Shown: positions 1 to 8,449 of the stretch, piece by piece | Layout: every line of letters starts with the position of its first letter | Numbering within the stretch: the stretch's first letter is position 1 | Assembly (NCBI GenBank): GCA_037349315.1 | Contig: JBAIAC010000059.1 | Coordinates: 9,264,001-9,328,000, forward strand | Length of the DNA stretch: 64,000 nucleotides | Direction: 5' to 3' | Origin: Chelydra serpentina | Lineage: Eukaryota; Chordata; Testudines; Chelydridae | Notes under the pieces: generated by a model | The model's database searches: none | Told to the model about the DNA's origin: nothing | The model's input: only the letters and a program-made list of their open reading frames with translations | Made by a program: the position numbers and the translations under genes

Positions 1-1256
1 TCCAGAAGCTTAGCATGGTCATTCTCATGTAACATGATACTTTTTCATTTGTATTGAGGAAAAAGAAGAAAACGCCTTCCCTGTGCACTTTAGTACCACA
101 TAAACAAAATCATATCCTCTAGAAGTAGCAATTAGCTCCTTAGTTATAATAGATTGGAGTTAGGAGTAGCCATTAGTGACAAGGAACACTGAAAATACAT
201 TAAATACCTATCTAGGTACAGTATTTATTTAGGTAAAGTGCTCTCAGCCTTACTCTCTTTTCTTCCTTTCTTTGAATTGATCAAAATTTGACCAAAAGAG
301 TGGTCAAATTAAATTGCCTTTTTGCTAGCAAATATTGAAAATGATTCCATGTACATTTAAATGGAGTTTAAGAAGTAGGGCCTTGACAAAATTCATATTG
401 TCTTCAACAGGACTAGGAGAAGACCAGTAACATTTTCTATAATAGTGAAATAGAAGTGTAGATTGATATTTTGCTGGCTATGGAAATCATGTAACTTGCA
501 ATCATTTAAGAAATTCACAATCAGTTTTACATTCATCATCCAGTCTGGAAATATTTGTTGGTGTCTCTGTTGTTTATTCGGTAAAATGCCCAAACCAACA
601 AAACCATGTTCTCTTCTCAAGTATCATTATAAATATGACAACACTTTCAAATGTTTTTGTTTAATAACTAGAGATAGTGAGATAATAGGAGTGTCACAGA
701 TTAGAGCTCTTGAATGATCCAAAGGCTGAAACATAAGTAGTTATTGCACAATGTCTTTCCATTCTCATCCTCTCATGAGAATGGAAAGACATTCTCCCCT
801 TCAGTGAGAAAATTTAAATCTATATGCAGTACTTGTCCTTTGGGCATTGTTTAAATGATTGCTAATTGTGTGGTAAGTATGTGGTGGTTTGATACTAAAA
901 GAGATAAAGCTGAATGGCAACTCCATGTTGCTGCTGAAGAGAATGTAGTTTTACTTTAAAATTCGTATAGTTGCTTACAGTCTACATAGAAATTTCTAAG
1001 TTCAATTTTCATTCTTATTTTTTCACTTACCCTACCTTCCTTTTCTTCTTAACTCCTTAGAACAGCTACAGAATACAAATTATTTTAATTATTTTGCATG
1101 CCATTTCTTGGGGAAAGGCAACCATCTCACATATAAGGGATCATTTGCTACCACTTAAAATGACATGCATTTCATAGGGCACTTAGTATTATCATTTTAG
1201 ACAAAGGAGTTCTTTATATGTTTAAAATCAGCTTCCATTATCTTCACTTGCAGTTT
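1..1256. other. Intronic or flanking AT-rich DNA, no gene seen
   Basis: No exon with SBF2-like coding potential and no recognisable transposon was found here. The stretch is AT-rich and the possible frames are short and unconvincing. It most likely belongs to the SBF2 intron upstream of the first exon visible at 13183. The only structured item is the perfect hairpin at 750-793. Confidence 0.5.
750..793. repeat. Perfect 19-bp inverted repeat (hairpin)
   Basis: Left arm AATGTCTTTCCATTCTCAT (750-768) is exactly complementary to 775-793, with a 6-nt loop. No flanking transposon ends or target duplication were recognised. Function unknown; it could be a chance or replication-slippage palindrome or a remnant of a foldback MITE. 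Confidence 0.8.
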
Positions 1257-1543
1257 TGAGTACTCAGACCACCTTCTTCGAGTGCTCTCCCTGTGGGTGC
1301 TCCACTCCAGGTGACGGTGCATCCCGGCGCCGTTGATCAGAGATCTTCGGTAACAGTGCCTGGTCGGGACACACACACTCAGCTGCTGTCTTGCAACGTC
1401 GTTAGGGTCTGCCTGAGCGCATGTGTCCCGCACCCCCCTCAGTTCCTTCTCAACCATCCTCGGCTGAAGATGGAACTCAGGGCAGGGCTAACCTCTTCGC
1501 TGATCTCTGAAGGAAATAAGTAGATAGAAATAGAAATAGTTAG
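1257..1543 (+). repeat. Left inverted terminal repeat and leader of the DIRS unit
   Basis: Bases about 1280-1460 are the reverse complement of about 7380-7550: both contain the GGAGCACCCACAGGGA box, the CGGCGCCG box and the CCGAAGATCT box. The leader continues to a stop in the gag frame at 1541-1543. The extreme left end is less conserved than the right one. In this family transcription is expected to start in the left repeat, but no promoter can be assigned from sequence alone. Confidence 0.8.
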
Positions 1544-2743
1544 CTAGACATATCTCCATGGCAGGGACAGTGGTGCCAGTGGACCCCTTGGCCCCTGGGA
1601 CAGGCCCAGCCAGATACTCGATCGGTCGCAGGGGCATCCGAGGCTCCCTCAGCCACTATATCCAGGGCTCCAAGAGATAGATCTGCGGACCAAGGGTCCT
1701 CGGCACCGCATGCGGACTCCGAGCAAGGCGTCGAGCCCGCAGTGCCAGCAGAGGCACTAAGCTCCGTACCGGTATCCTCCCCCGTACTGGAGGACAAGGT
1801 CGCGGCCCCGCCACCCTCCGCACCACAGGAGGACTTCAGGGCTCACCAGGAGCTATTGAAGCGAGTCGCCTCAAACCTCCAGCTCCAAGCTGAGGAGATG
1901 GAAGGGCCCTCAGACTCGCTCTTCAATGTCCTTTCGTCCTCGGCACCGGGCATAGTGGCACTCCCACGACACGAAGGGGTTGCCAATATCACAAAAGCCC
2001 TTTGGCATACGCCAGCATCACTTGCGCCCATGTGCAAATTCTTGTACACCCACCCAGCGCCCAACTCCTTGGTCGTGGAATCCGTAAACCACAGGGAGCA
2101 TCAGGGTCAACTGGGTCCTACTCCTAGGAATAAGGACTCGAAAAGGCTGAACTCATTTGGAAGGAAGTTTTATTCGTCCTCGAGTTTCCAGCTCAGGGTG
2201 GCAAATCACCAGGCCCTCCTCAGTTGCTACGACTTTAACATGTGGGGGTCCCTACAAAAATTCGAGCCCTTCCTCCCAGAGCGCGACCGCAAAGAGTTCA
2301 AGGCGCTGGCGGAGGAGGAGGCTGTCACTGCGAAGGCTGCTCTACAGGCGGCATCGGATGCGGCGGACACGGCGGCGCGATCCATCGCCTCGGCGGTGTC
2401 CATGCGCAGGGCGTCGTGGCTCCTCCTGTCGGGGCTGTCCTCAGAGGCGCAGTCCGTGATGCACGATCTCCCGTTCGACGGCAAGGACCTGTTCGCAGAG
2501 CAAACGGACGTGAGACTTCATGGCACGAAGGACTCCCGTACCACCCTGCAAACGCTCGGGCTCTACGTCCCGCCGGCTAAGGAAAAGCCTAAGCCACAGG
2601 CTCCCGCCCAGGCGCCCCAACCACGCTACGAGCCAGCCTCCAAGAGGTCCAGATCCCAAAAGAGGCGACCTCAACGGCAGTCCTGCTCTGCCCCGCAGGC
2701 TGGGCCCTCCAAGGGCAAGCAGCAAGGCAAGACGCAGTTTTGA
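1544..2743 (+). CDS. DIRS Gag-like protein, N-terminally incomplete
   Basis: The frame is open from 1544 to the stop at 2743. No in-frame ATG occurs before 1898, so the true start is missing or shifted; an ATG at 1558 lies in another frame and stops at 1680. Visible features are a charged helical stretch (HQELLKRVASNLQLQAEEME), a central capsid-like region with the pairs FLYTHP...SLVVESVN and KRLNSFGRKFY, an Ala-rich helix, the motif LPFDGKDLF, and a C-terminal Lys/Arg/Gln/Pro-rich tail likely to bind nucleic acid. Other DIRS copies in this window match the same blocks (10250-10700, 58710-58840). The Cys-rich N-terminal segment seen in the copy at 39147 is absent. It would form the particle that packages element RNA. 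Recognition rests on DIRS context rather than a named domain. Confidence 0.7.
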   Translation, partial: LDISPWQGQWCQWTPWPLGQAQPDTRSVAGASEAPSATISRAPRDRSADQGSSAPHADSEQGVEPAVPAEALSSVPVSSPVLEDKVAAPPPSAPQEDFRAHQELLKRVASNLQLQAEEMEGPSDSLFNVLSSSAPGIVALPRHEGVANITKALWHTPASLAPMCKFLYTHPAPNSLVVESVNHREHQGQLGPTPRNKDSKRLNSFGRKFYSSSSFQLRVANHQALLSCYDFNMWGSLQKFEPFLPERDRKEFKALAEEEAVTAKAALQAASDAADTAARSIASAVSMRRASWLLLSGLSSEAQSVMHDLPFDGKDLFAEQTDVRLHGTKDSRTTLQTLGLYVPPAKEKPKPQAPAQAPQPRYEPASKRSRSQKRRPQRQSCSAPQAGPSKGKQQGKTQF

Positions 2744-4340
2744 CTGGGGGCAGGAGGGTACCCGGGTGAACCTCAAGAGGACCCTCCGACAAATAAAGTT
2801 GGCCTTCAGCAACCGCTTGCGTCCGCTCCTTTCGCAATGGTTCCATATAACCTCGGACCGGTGGGTCCTGAGTACCATTGCCCGGGGCTACACACTCCAG
2901 TTCGTGTCACCCCCGATCTCCCGCCCCCCTCCTGGGCATGGCACAGTAGAACCGTCACATATACACCTGCTGCAGCAGGAGGTGGGCTGGCTCCTCAGTC
3001 TCGGAGCCATAGAGGGAGTCCCAAGGGAATTCCAAGGGAAAGGGTTCTATTCCCGTTACTTCCTTATCCCGAAAGCAAAAGGGGGCCTCAGGCCTATTTT
3101 AGACTTGTGCGGTCTCAATCGGTTCATGGTCAAATACCGATTCCGCATGGTTTCCCTGGTAAAGATTATACCCGCCTTGGACCCGGGCGACTGGTATGCA
3201 GCCCTGGACCTCCAGGACGCATACTTCCATATCCACATATTCGAAGGACACAGGTGCTTCCTTCACTTCCTGGTTGGGCAGGACCACTACCAGTTTACAG
3301 TCCTCCCCTTTGGCCTGTCCACCGCACCTCGGGTATTCACAAAGTATATGGCAGTTGTGGCGGCCTTCCTCAGACGCCGAGGGGTCCAACTATTCCTGTA
3401 CCTCAACGACTGGCTGCTCAAGGGCAACTCGAGGTCGCAGGTACAGAACCACCTGGAGCTGTTCTTGGCTACCTGTGCCAACTTGGGCCTTCGGGTAAAT
3501 GAGGCCAAGTCGACGTTGGTCCCAGTCCAGCGCATAGCGTTAATAGGTGCTCTGCTGGACGCTTCCAAGGCCAGGGCCTCTCTCCCCCTGGGCAGATTTC
3601 AGACCCTCAAAAGGCTCATTGCCACGGTCACGGAGTTCCCCGTGACCACAGCCAGGACCTGCCTACAGCTCCTGGGCCACATGGCGGCGTGCACATACAT
3701 GGTACGCCACACCAGGCTCCGAATGAGGCCCCTCCAGCTCTGGCTGGCCTCAGAATTCTCTCAGGCTCGGAATGGTCTGGACAAGGTCCTCGCGGTACCG
3801 GGTCGGGTGCTAACCTCCCTTCAGTGGTGGACCGTCCTGGCCAATGTGTTGCAAGGGATCTCCTTCCGGGAACCACCTCCGTCGCTAGACCTGGTGTCGG
3901 ACGCGTCGGACTTGGGCTGGGGAGCCCATGTAGGGAATTCCCAAACCCAGGGACTGTGGTCGGCCGCAGAGCTATCCTTGCACATAAATGTCAAGGAGCT
4001 CAGGGCAGTCCGCTTGGCCTGTGTGGTGTTCAGCTCGCGGCTGAGCGGCAGGACGATCAGGGTCCTTACGGACAACACAGCCGCGATGTTTTACATCAAC
4101 AGGCAGGGGGGGACGAGGTCCTCGGCTCTCTGCCAGGAAGCCCTCAGCCTATGGGAGTTCTGTATAGCCCACGACATCTCCCTCAGGGCTTTCCACCTGC
4201 CGGGTGTCAACAACTCCCAGGCCGATCGCTTGAGCAGGGTCTTCTCCTCCCAACACGAGTGGTCCCTCCACTCGGAGGTCACAGGTCAGCTCTTCCAAGC
4301 CTGGGGCACTCCCCAAGTAGACCTGTTTGCGACCCGATAG
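2520..4340 (+). pseudogene. DIRS reverse transcriptase-RNase H polyprotein, catalytic site mutated
   Basis: The frame overlaps the end of gag by about 220 nt in another phase; the part with family character starts near 2744. RT signatures in order: FLIPKAKGGLRPILDLCGLN, ALDLQDAYFHI, TVLPFGLSTAP, then the active-site box at 3399-3410, which reads YLND instead of YLDD (Asp to Asn at residue 296 of this frame). RNase H follows, with its acidic residues in VSDASDLGWG (about 3894), NVKELRAV, VLTDNTAAM and NNSQADRLSR. The frame stops at TAG 4338-4340, inside the start of the methyltransferase domain (QVDLFATR). The enzyme would copy element RNA into DNA, but the YLND change probably inactivates it. 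The rest of the domain is well kept, so inactivation looks recent. Confidence 0.85.
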
Positions 4341-4610
4341 AACCGACGTTGCCATCGGTTCTGCTCCGGCGGGGGCTGGGGAAGGATGCACTCTCGGATG
4401 CCTTCCTCCTGTCATGGTCGGGCCAGCTCCTCTATGCGTTCCCTCCCTTTCCCCTCATAGAGAAGGTCCTGGAAAAGGTAAAGAGGGACAAGGCCCGCGT
4501 CCTCCTGATCGCCCCAGCTTGGCCCAGACAGCACTGGTACGGGACCCTCCTAGGGTTACTGGCAGCCGCTCCGACCAGATCTCTTGTCCCAAGACCGGGG
4601 CCGCCTCCTT
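4314..4610 (+). pseudogene. DIRS methyltransferase (phage Dam-like) domain, interrupted
   Basis: Immediately after RNase H the sequence reads QVDLFATR, then TAG, then NRRCHRFCSGGG in the same frame. It continues in the recombinase frame with KDALSDAF, QLLYAFPPFPLIEKVLEKV and RVLLIAPAWPRQHWY. This order (VDLFA..N..C, the FPPF box, then VLLIAPxWPxxxW) fits the N6-adenine methyltransferase-like domain known at the end of DIRS polyproteins. A stop at 4338-4340 and a frame change near 4365-4385 break it. The catalytic-type box here is FPPF rather than the classical DPPY/NPPY, as is common in these elements. The role of the domain in DIRS is unknown. Confidence 0.65.
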
Positions 4611-4675
4611 CACCCCAACCTAGCCTCCCTTCACTTGACAGCGTGGCTGCTCAGTGGTTAGACGCGGAGGAGACT

Positions 4676-5695
4676 ATGTGTTCGGAAGGAGTCAGGAGCA
4701 TCCTCCTGGAAAGTAGGAAACCTTCCACTCGCCAGGCCTACCTGGCAAAGTGGGCCAGGTTCTCTAGGTGGGCGGACGAGCAGGGTACCTCCCCGAGGGG
4801 CGCCCCGCTCCAGGTTATCCTCGATTACCTCCTCCACCTTAGAACGCAAGGTCTAGCTCCTTCCTCCGTCAGGGTGCACCTGGCAGCTATATCGGCGTTC
4901 CACCTGCCGGTCCAGGGCCGCTCGGTCTTCTCGCATGCCATGACCGGGCGCTTCCTCAAGGGCCTAGACCGGTCCTTCCCGTATGCCAGGACCCCTGTTC
5001 CACAGTGGGACCTGAACTTGGTGTTATCTCGCCTCACGGGGCCCCTGTTCGAGCCCCTCGCCACATGTTCCTGGTCTCACCTCTCTTGGAAGGTAGCATT
5101 CCTTGTGGCCATTACATCAGCCCGTCGGATGTCGGAGCTCAGGGCCTTGATCTCAGACCCCCCCTTTACGGTCTTCTACAAGGACAAGGTCCAGCTCCGA
5201 CCACACCCAACTTTCCTTCCTAAAGTGGTCTCCGCTTTTCACATGAATCAGGATATTTTCCTCCCTGTCCTCTGCCCAAAGCCGCATGCCTCGGGCGAGG
5301 AGCGCTGCCTCCATACGTTGGACGTGAGCAGGGCGCTGGCTTTCTACTTGGATCAGACTAAGCCGTTCCATAGGTCCCCGCAACTCTTTGTTGCCTCAGC
5401 CGAGCGTATGAGGGGTCAGCCAATCTCTACCCAGAGGCTTTCCCGGTGGATCACTTCATGCATTCACACATGCTACGAGTTAGCGAAAGTCCCCTCACCG
5501 CCTATCGTAAGGGCGCACTCGACCAGGGTGCAAGCCTCGTTGGCTGCCTTTGTAGCCCATGTCCCTATCCAGGACATCTGTAGGGCCGCTACCTGGTCCT
5601 CGGTTCACACGTTCACCTCGCATTATGCGATCGTCTCCCATGCTAGGGATGACGCTGGCTTTGGTAGAGCTGTGCTCCGGCCAGACAGGTTGTGA
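4676..5695 (+). CDS. DIRS tyrosine recombinase (integrase)
   Basis: Chosen start is ATG 4676, giving 339 residues, close to the usual DIRS recombinase size; the frame is open further upstream through the methyltransferase remnant. An N-terminal core-binding domain (PSTRQAYLAKWARFSRW, then SSVRVHLAAISAFH) precedes the catalytic domain. The catalytic set is intact: Arg in ITSARRMSELRAL (about 5115-5150), HxxR in AHSTRVQASLAAF (about 5515), and Tyr in TFTSHYAIV (about 5620). It would join the circular DNA copy to the genome by strand exchange, which explains the lack of target duplications in DIRS. The frame has no stop or frameshift, in contrast with the polymerase next to it. Confidence 0.88.
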   Translation: MCSEGVRSILLESRKPSTRQAYLAKWARFSRWADEQGTSPRGAPLQVILDYLLHLRTQGLAPSSVRVHLAAISAFHLPVQGRSVFSHAMTGRFLKGLDRSFPYARTPVPQWDLNLVLSRLTGPLFEPLATCSWSHLSWKVAFLVAITSARRMSELRALISDPPFTVFYKDKVQLRPHPTFLPKVVSAFHMNQDIFLPVLCPKPHASGEERCLHTLDVSRALAFYLDQTKPFHRSPQLFVASAERMRGQPISTQRLSRWITSCIHTCYELAKVPSPPIVRAHSTRVQASLAAFVAHVPIQDICRAATWSSVHTFTSHYAIVSHARDDAGFGRAVLRPDRL

Positions 5696-5754
5696 ACTCC
5701 TACCCACCTCCATGGCATATTGCTTGGAATCACCTACTGTGCAATAGACATGAG

Positions 5755-6095
5755 CAATCACTCGAAGAAGAAAGGACAGTTACCTGTTCCGTAACTGGCG
5801 TTCTTTGAGATGCATTGCTCAGGTCTATTCCACATCCTGCCCTCCTTCCCCTCTGTCGGAGTTGGTCCGGCAAGAAGGAACTGAGGGTGGGGGGAGTGCA
5901 CAGCCCCCTATATAGCGCGCTATAGTGGCACCACTCCAGGGGTCGCAGCGGCGCTCCCCCCTACGGATACTGGTAAGGGAAAAACTTCCGGCACCGATGC
6001 ACATGGCGAGCACGCACACCTACTGTGGAATAGACCTGAGCAACACATCTCGAAGAACGCCAGTTACAGAACAGGTAACTGTCCTTTCTCGCTGT
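5755..6095 (+). repeat. 3' end of the first DIRS copy
   Basis: After the recombinase stop come the family's characteristic repeats: CGAAGAAG, then GTTACCTGTTCCGTAACTGG, CTTTGAGATGCATTGCTCAG, and at the far end the inverted form ACACATCTCGAAGAAC with CAGTTACAGAACAGGTAACT. The layout parallels 7240-7578, but the sequence between is of another subfamily. A left terminal repeat matching this end is not present near 1257-1560. Confidence 0.75.
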
Positions 6096-6099
6096 CTGA

Positions 6100-7200
6100 T
6101 TCTCCCCCTCCACTGGAACCTTATCTAGCTCAAGGCACAGCGCATAACAAGAATCAGCCTCAGTTTCTCTACTTTGCCCCCCGCATGGGCAGGGCCACAT
6201 TTTTCCTACCCTGTGCCCTAGCCTCAGTGGTACCCATGACCGGCTCCTGCCACCACTCCTCCTTGCGCCCCTTCCATCAGACCGCAAGCTCGTTCTGCAC
6301 CTCTTTCGCCAGCTCCATCAACATCTAGAGCTCCTGAACCCCCTCTTGCAGAGGTGGGCTCTGAACCCTTCCCAGATTTACCAGCTCCTGCCTCACCATC
6401 AGCCACAGATGAAGCCCTCATGCCTCCACCTCCACAAAATGTGGATGACTAAGCAATTCCAGGAACTTTTCAAGAGAGTGGCACTCAGCCAGGACAAAGA
6501 TCTCATGAAACCTCCTTTTGAACCCCTGGCTACCTCATCCCCGCTCCACATGTCTATGAAAGTAGCTTTCTTGATTTCCATAACGTCAGTGAGAAGGGTT
6601 GGTGAAATAAGCGCCCTGATGGCCTACCCTTCCTACATGATATTCTCTAAGACAAGGTTACTATGCGACCCCACCCCAAATTCCTCCCCAAGGTGGTGTC
6701 TACCTTCCACCTTAACCAGCCAATACCTGCATTCTATCCCAAGCCTCATAAGACACCATAGGAAAAGGCATTACATACCTTCGATGTCCGACGGGCACTC
6801 GCATTCTATCTTGACAGAACTAAGCTATTTCGTAAATCCCCTAGGCTATTTGTTTCTACCACCGAGAGATCAAAGGGTGATGCTATCTCTAAGCAATGAC
6901 TCTCCAAGTGAATCTCGGACTGCATCAGATCCTGCTACCAGATCCAGAATGTTCAATCACCAGAGGGTGTCAGAACTCACTCTACTCGAGCAATGTCAGC
7001 ATCCGTTGCCTTCCTCCACAACGTACCTATTGCAGACATATGCAAGGCAGCCATGTGGACATCTGACCACACATTCACCAAGCATTATGCTATCACACAG
7101 GATACCACGGTAGGCGCCATAGTAGGCCATATGGTACTGTCTACCGTTATTACTGCCGCAACTGCAAAATCCCACCAACTATAGTAGCTACCGCTTCACA
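6100..7200 (+). pseudogene. Decayed DIRS gag-recombinase relic with RT region deleted
   Basis: Bases about 6150-6500 translate in broken frames to gag-like text (MPPPPQNVDD, FQELFKRVALSQD), matching the copy at 9830. They are joined directly to recombinase sequence (PPFEPLATSSPLHMSMKVAF, SVRRVGEISALM, then frameshifted fragments to AMWTSDHTFTKHYAI near 7050-7100). The whole RT-RNase H section is missing between them. Multiple stops and frame changes make it non-functional. The catalytic Tyr-containing box (FTKHYAI) is still readable. Confidence 0.75.
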
Positions 7201-7239
7201 TACACCTGGCGTGGAGCACCCACAGGGACAGCACTCGAA

Positions 7240-7580
7240 GAAGAAGAAGAGAAAGTTACTCACCTTGCAGTAACTGAGGTTCTTTGAGATGTGTGTCCCT
7301 GTGGATGCTCCACTACCCACCCTCCTCCCCTCTACTTTGGAGTACTAATCAGACAGCTCTACAGTAGAGAAGGAACTGAGAGGGGTGCGGGACGCACGCG
7401 CTCAGGCAGACCCTAATGACACGAGACAGCAGCTGAGCGCGTGCGTCCCAACCAGGCACTGCTACCGAAGATCTCCGATCAACGGCGCCGGGACACACCG
7501 TCATCTGGAGTGGAGCACCCACAGGGACACACATCTCGAAGAACCTCAGTTACTACAAGGTGAGTAACTTTCTCTTCTGC
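7240..7580 (+). repeat. Right inverted terminal repeat of the DIRS unit
   Basis: Contains AAAGTTACTCACCTTGCAGT, GGTTCTTTGAGATGTGTGTC, and at 7380-7560 the segment complementary to the left repeat at about 1280-1460. It ends near CTACAAGGTGAGTAACTTTC. The close match between left and right repeats indicates that they belong to one element. Confidence 0.82.
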
Positions 7581-7599
7581 AAATTAAGCCACTACTGTT

Positions 7600-7765
7600 T
7601 CAAGTTGTGAGGAACACAGTTAATGACCACCAGTAAAATGTTTGGTGTAAGTGACTTGCCTAGCATCTCACGGGAACTGTATAGCAGTGTCAGAGGTGGA
7701 ATCCAATTCTCCAGGGTAGTAGTCAACTGCCTGTACCAGGAGACCATTCTTTCGCTTCCTGCAAT
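7600..7765. repeat. Probable MIR-type SINE fragment
   Basis: The string AAGTGACTTGCCTAGCATCT, followed by a CAGTGTCAGAGGTGGAAT-like core and an AGTCAACTGCC...AGACCATTCT tail, resembles the tRNA-derived MIR/AmnSINE core. It is old and degraded. Confidence 0.5.
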
Positions 7766-8063
7766 CCCTTGCCTTAGTCAGTACACACCTTCCAACTTCC
7801 ATAACAACTGAGTCTGGGGTCCTAGAAACAGCCTCACTCACTACACAACCCTGATTAATTACCTGAGCACCATCTTTTCTGTGTACTGAATGAGGCAGGA
7901 GTCCAGTGGAAAAAACAATATATGATTAAAGAATGTAATTCATATGCACAAGGGACGTGAATTAAGTTTCAACCTTCATTCTGGCACTTACTAATTTCTG
8001 AATATTTGACTTTGCAAAATAATTGTTTTTTTAATGTAGTTTTTTTTAATCTAATTTATTATT

Positions 8064-8245
8064 GTTCTTTGAGTAGTGTCTGTATGGGTGCGCCACCCTA
8101 GGTGCGCATGCGCCTCAGATTGGAGATTTTAAGTAGCAGTGCCATTCAGCCCATGCATGTGCCCATGCAGCCGCATGCTCTGCACCATGTCTGTATAGAT
8201 CTGGGCAGGTGAACCTCCCTCAATTCCTTCTCAGCCACCTCAGCC
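8064..8245 (+). repeat. Left terminal repeat of the second DIRS
   Basis: Reads GTTCTTTGAGTAGTGTCTGT..., with a CAGATTGGAGATTTTAAGTA box complementary to the right end at about 12680-12710 and a TCAATTCCTTCTCAGCCACC leader box shared with 1438-1460. Similarity with the right end spans about 180 bp. Confidence 0.75.
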
Positions 8246-8372
8246 TGCGATGGCACCTCAGCAGTGTCCAAGTTGAGCTTACCTCAACTGTATTTTTTTC
8301 TCTTATCTACTAATGTTAGTCCTTGGTGTTAGCATTGTATTAGTTAGTTGTAATTATATATTTTTTAAAAAA

Positions 8373-8373
8373 T

Positions 8374-8420
<47 letters not shown>
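8373..8420. repeat. Compound (TA)n(GA)n microsatellite
   Basis: An AT dinucleotide run changes directly into an AG run inside the DIRS leader, followed by TTAG-type short repeats. Confidence 0.95.
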
Positions 8421-8422
<2 letters not shown>

Positions 8423-8449
8423 AGGTTTAGTTAGTTAGCTTTAGTTAAA

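Larger units (their letters stand above)
1257..7580 (+). mobile_element. DIRS-type tyrosine-recombinase retrotransposon, mosaic of two copies
   Basis: DIRS elements carry gag, an RT-RNase H-methyltransferase polyprotein and a tyrosine recombinase, are bounded by inverted terminal repeats, and integrate without target duplication. All these parts are here in order on the + strand: left terminal repeat and leader (1257 to about 1540), gag (to 2743), RT/RNase H (to 4340), methyltransferase remnant, recombinase (to 5695), and a 3' end (5755-6095). Directly after this comes a second, decayed gag-recombinase relic (6100-7200) with its own 3' end (7240-7578). The outer left and right terminal repeats match each other, whereas the inner 3' end belongs to another subfamily. 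The unit is therefore either one DIRS inserted in another or a recombinant. The first copy lacks the N-terminal Cys-rich part of gag. Confidence 0.85.

Noticed and set aside
3689..4340. Reading the recombinase frame as starting at 3689
   Set aside because: That upstream part overlaps RT-RNase H in another phase and has no recombinase features. The domain starts after 4610, and ATG 4676 is a better start.
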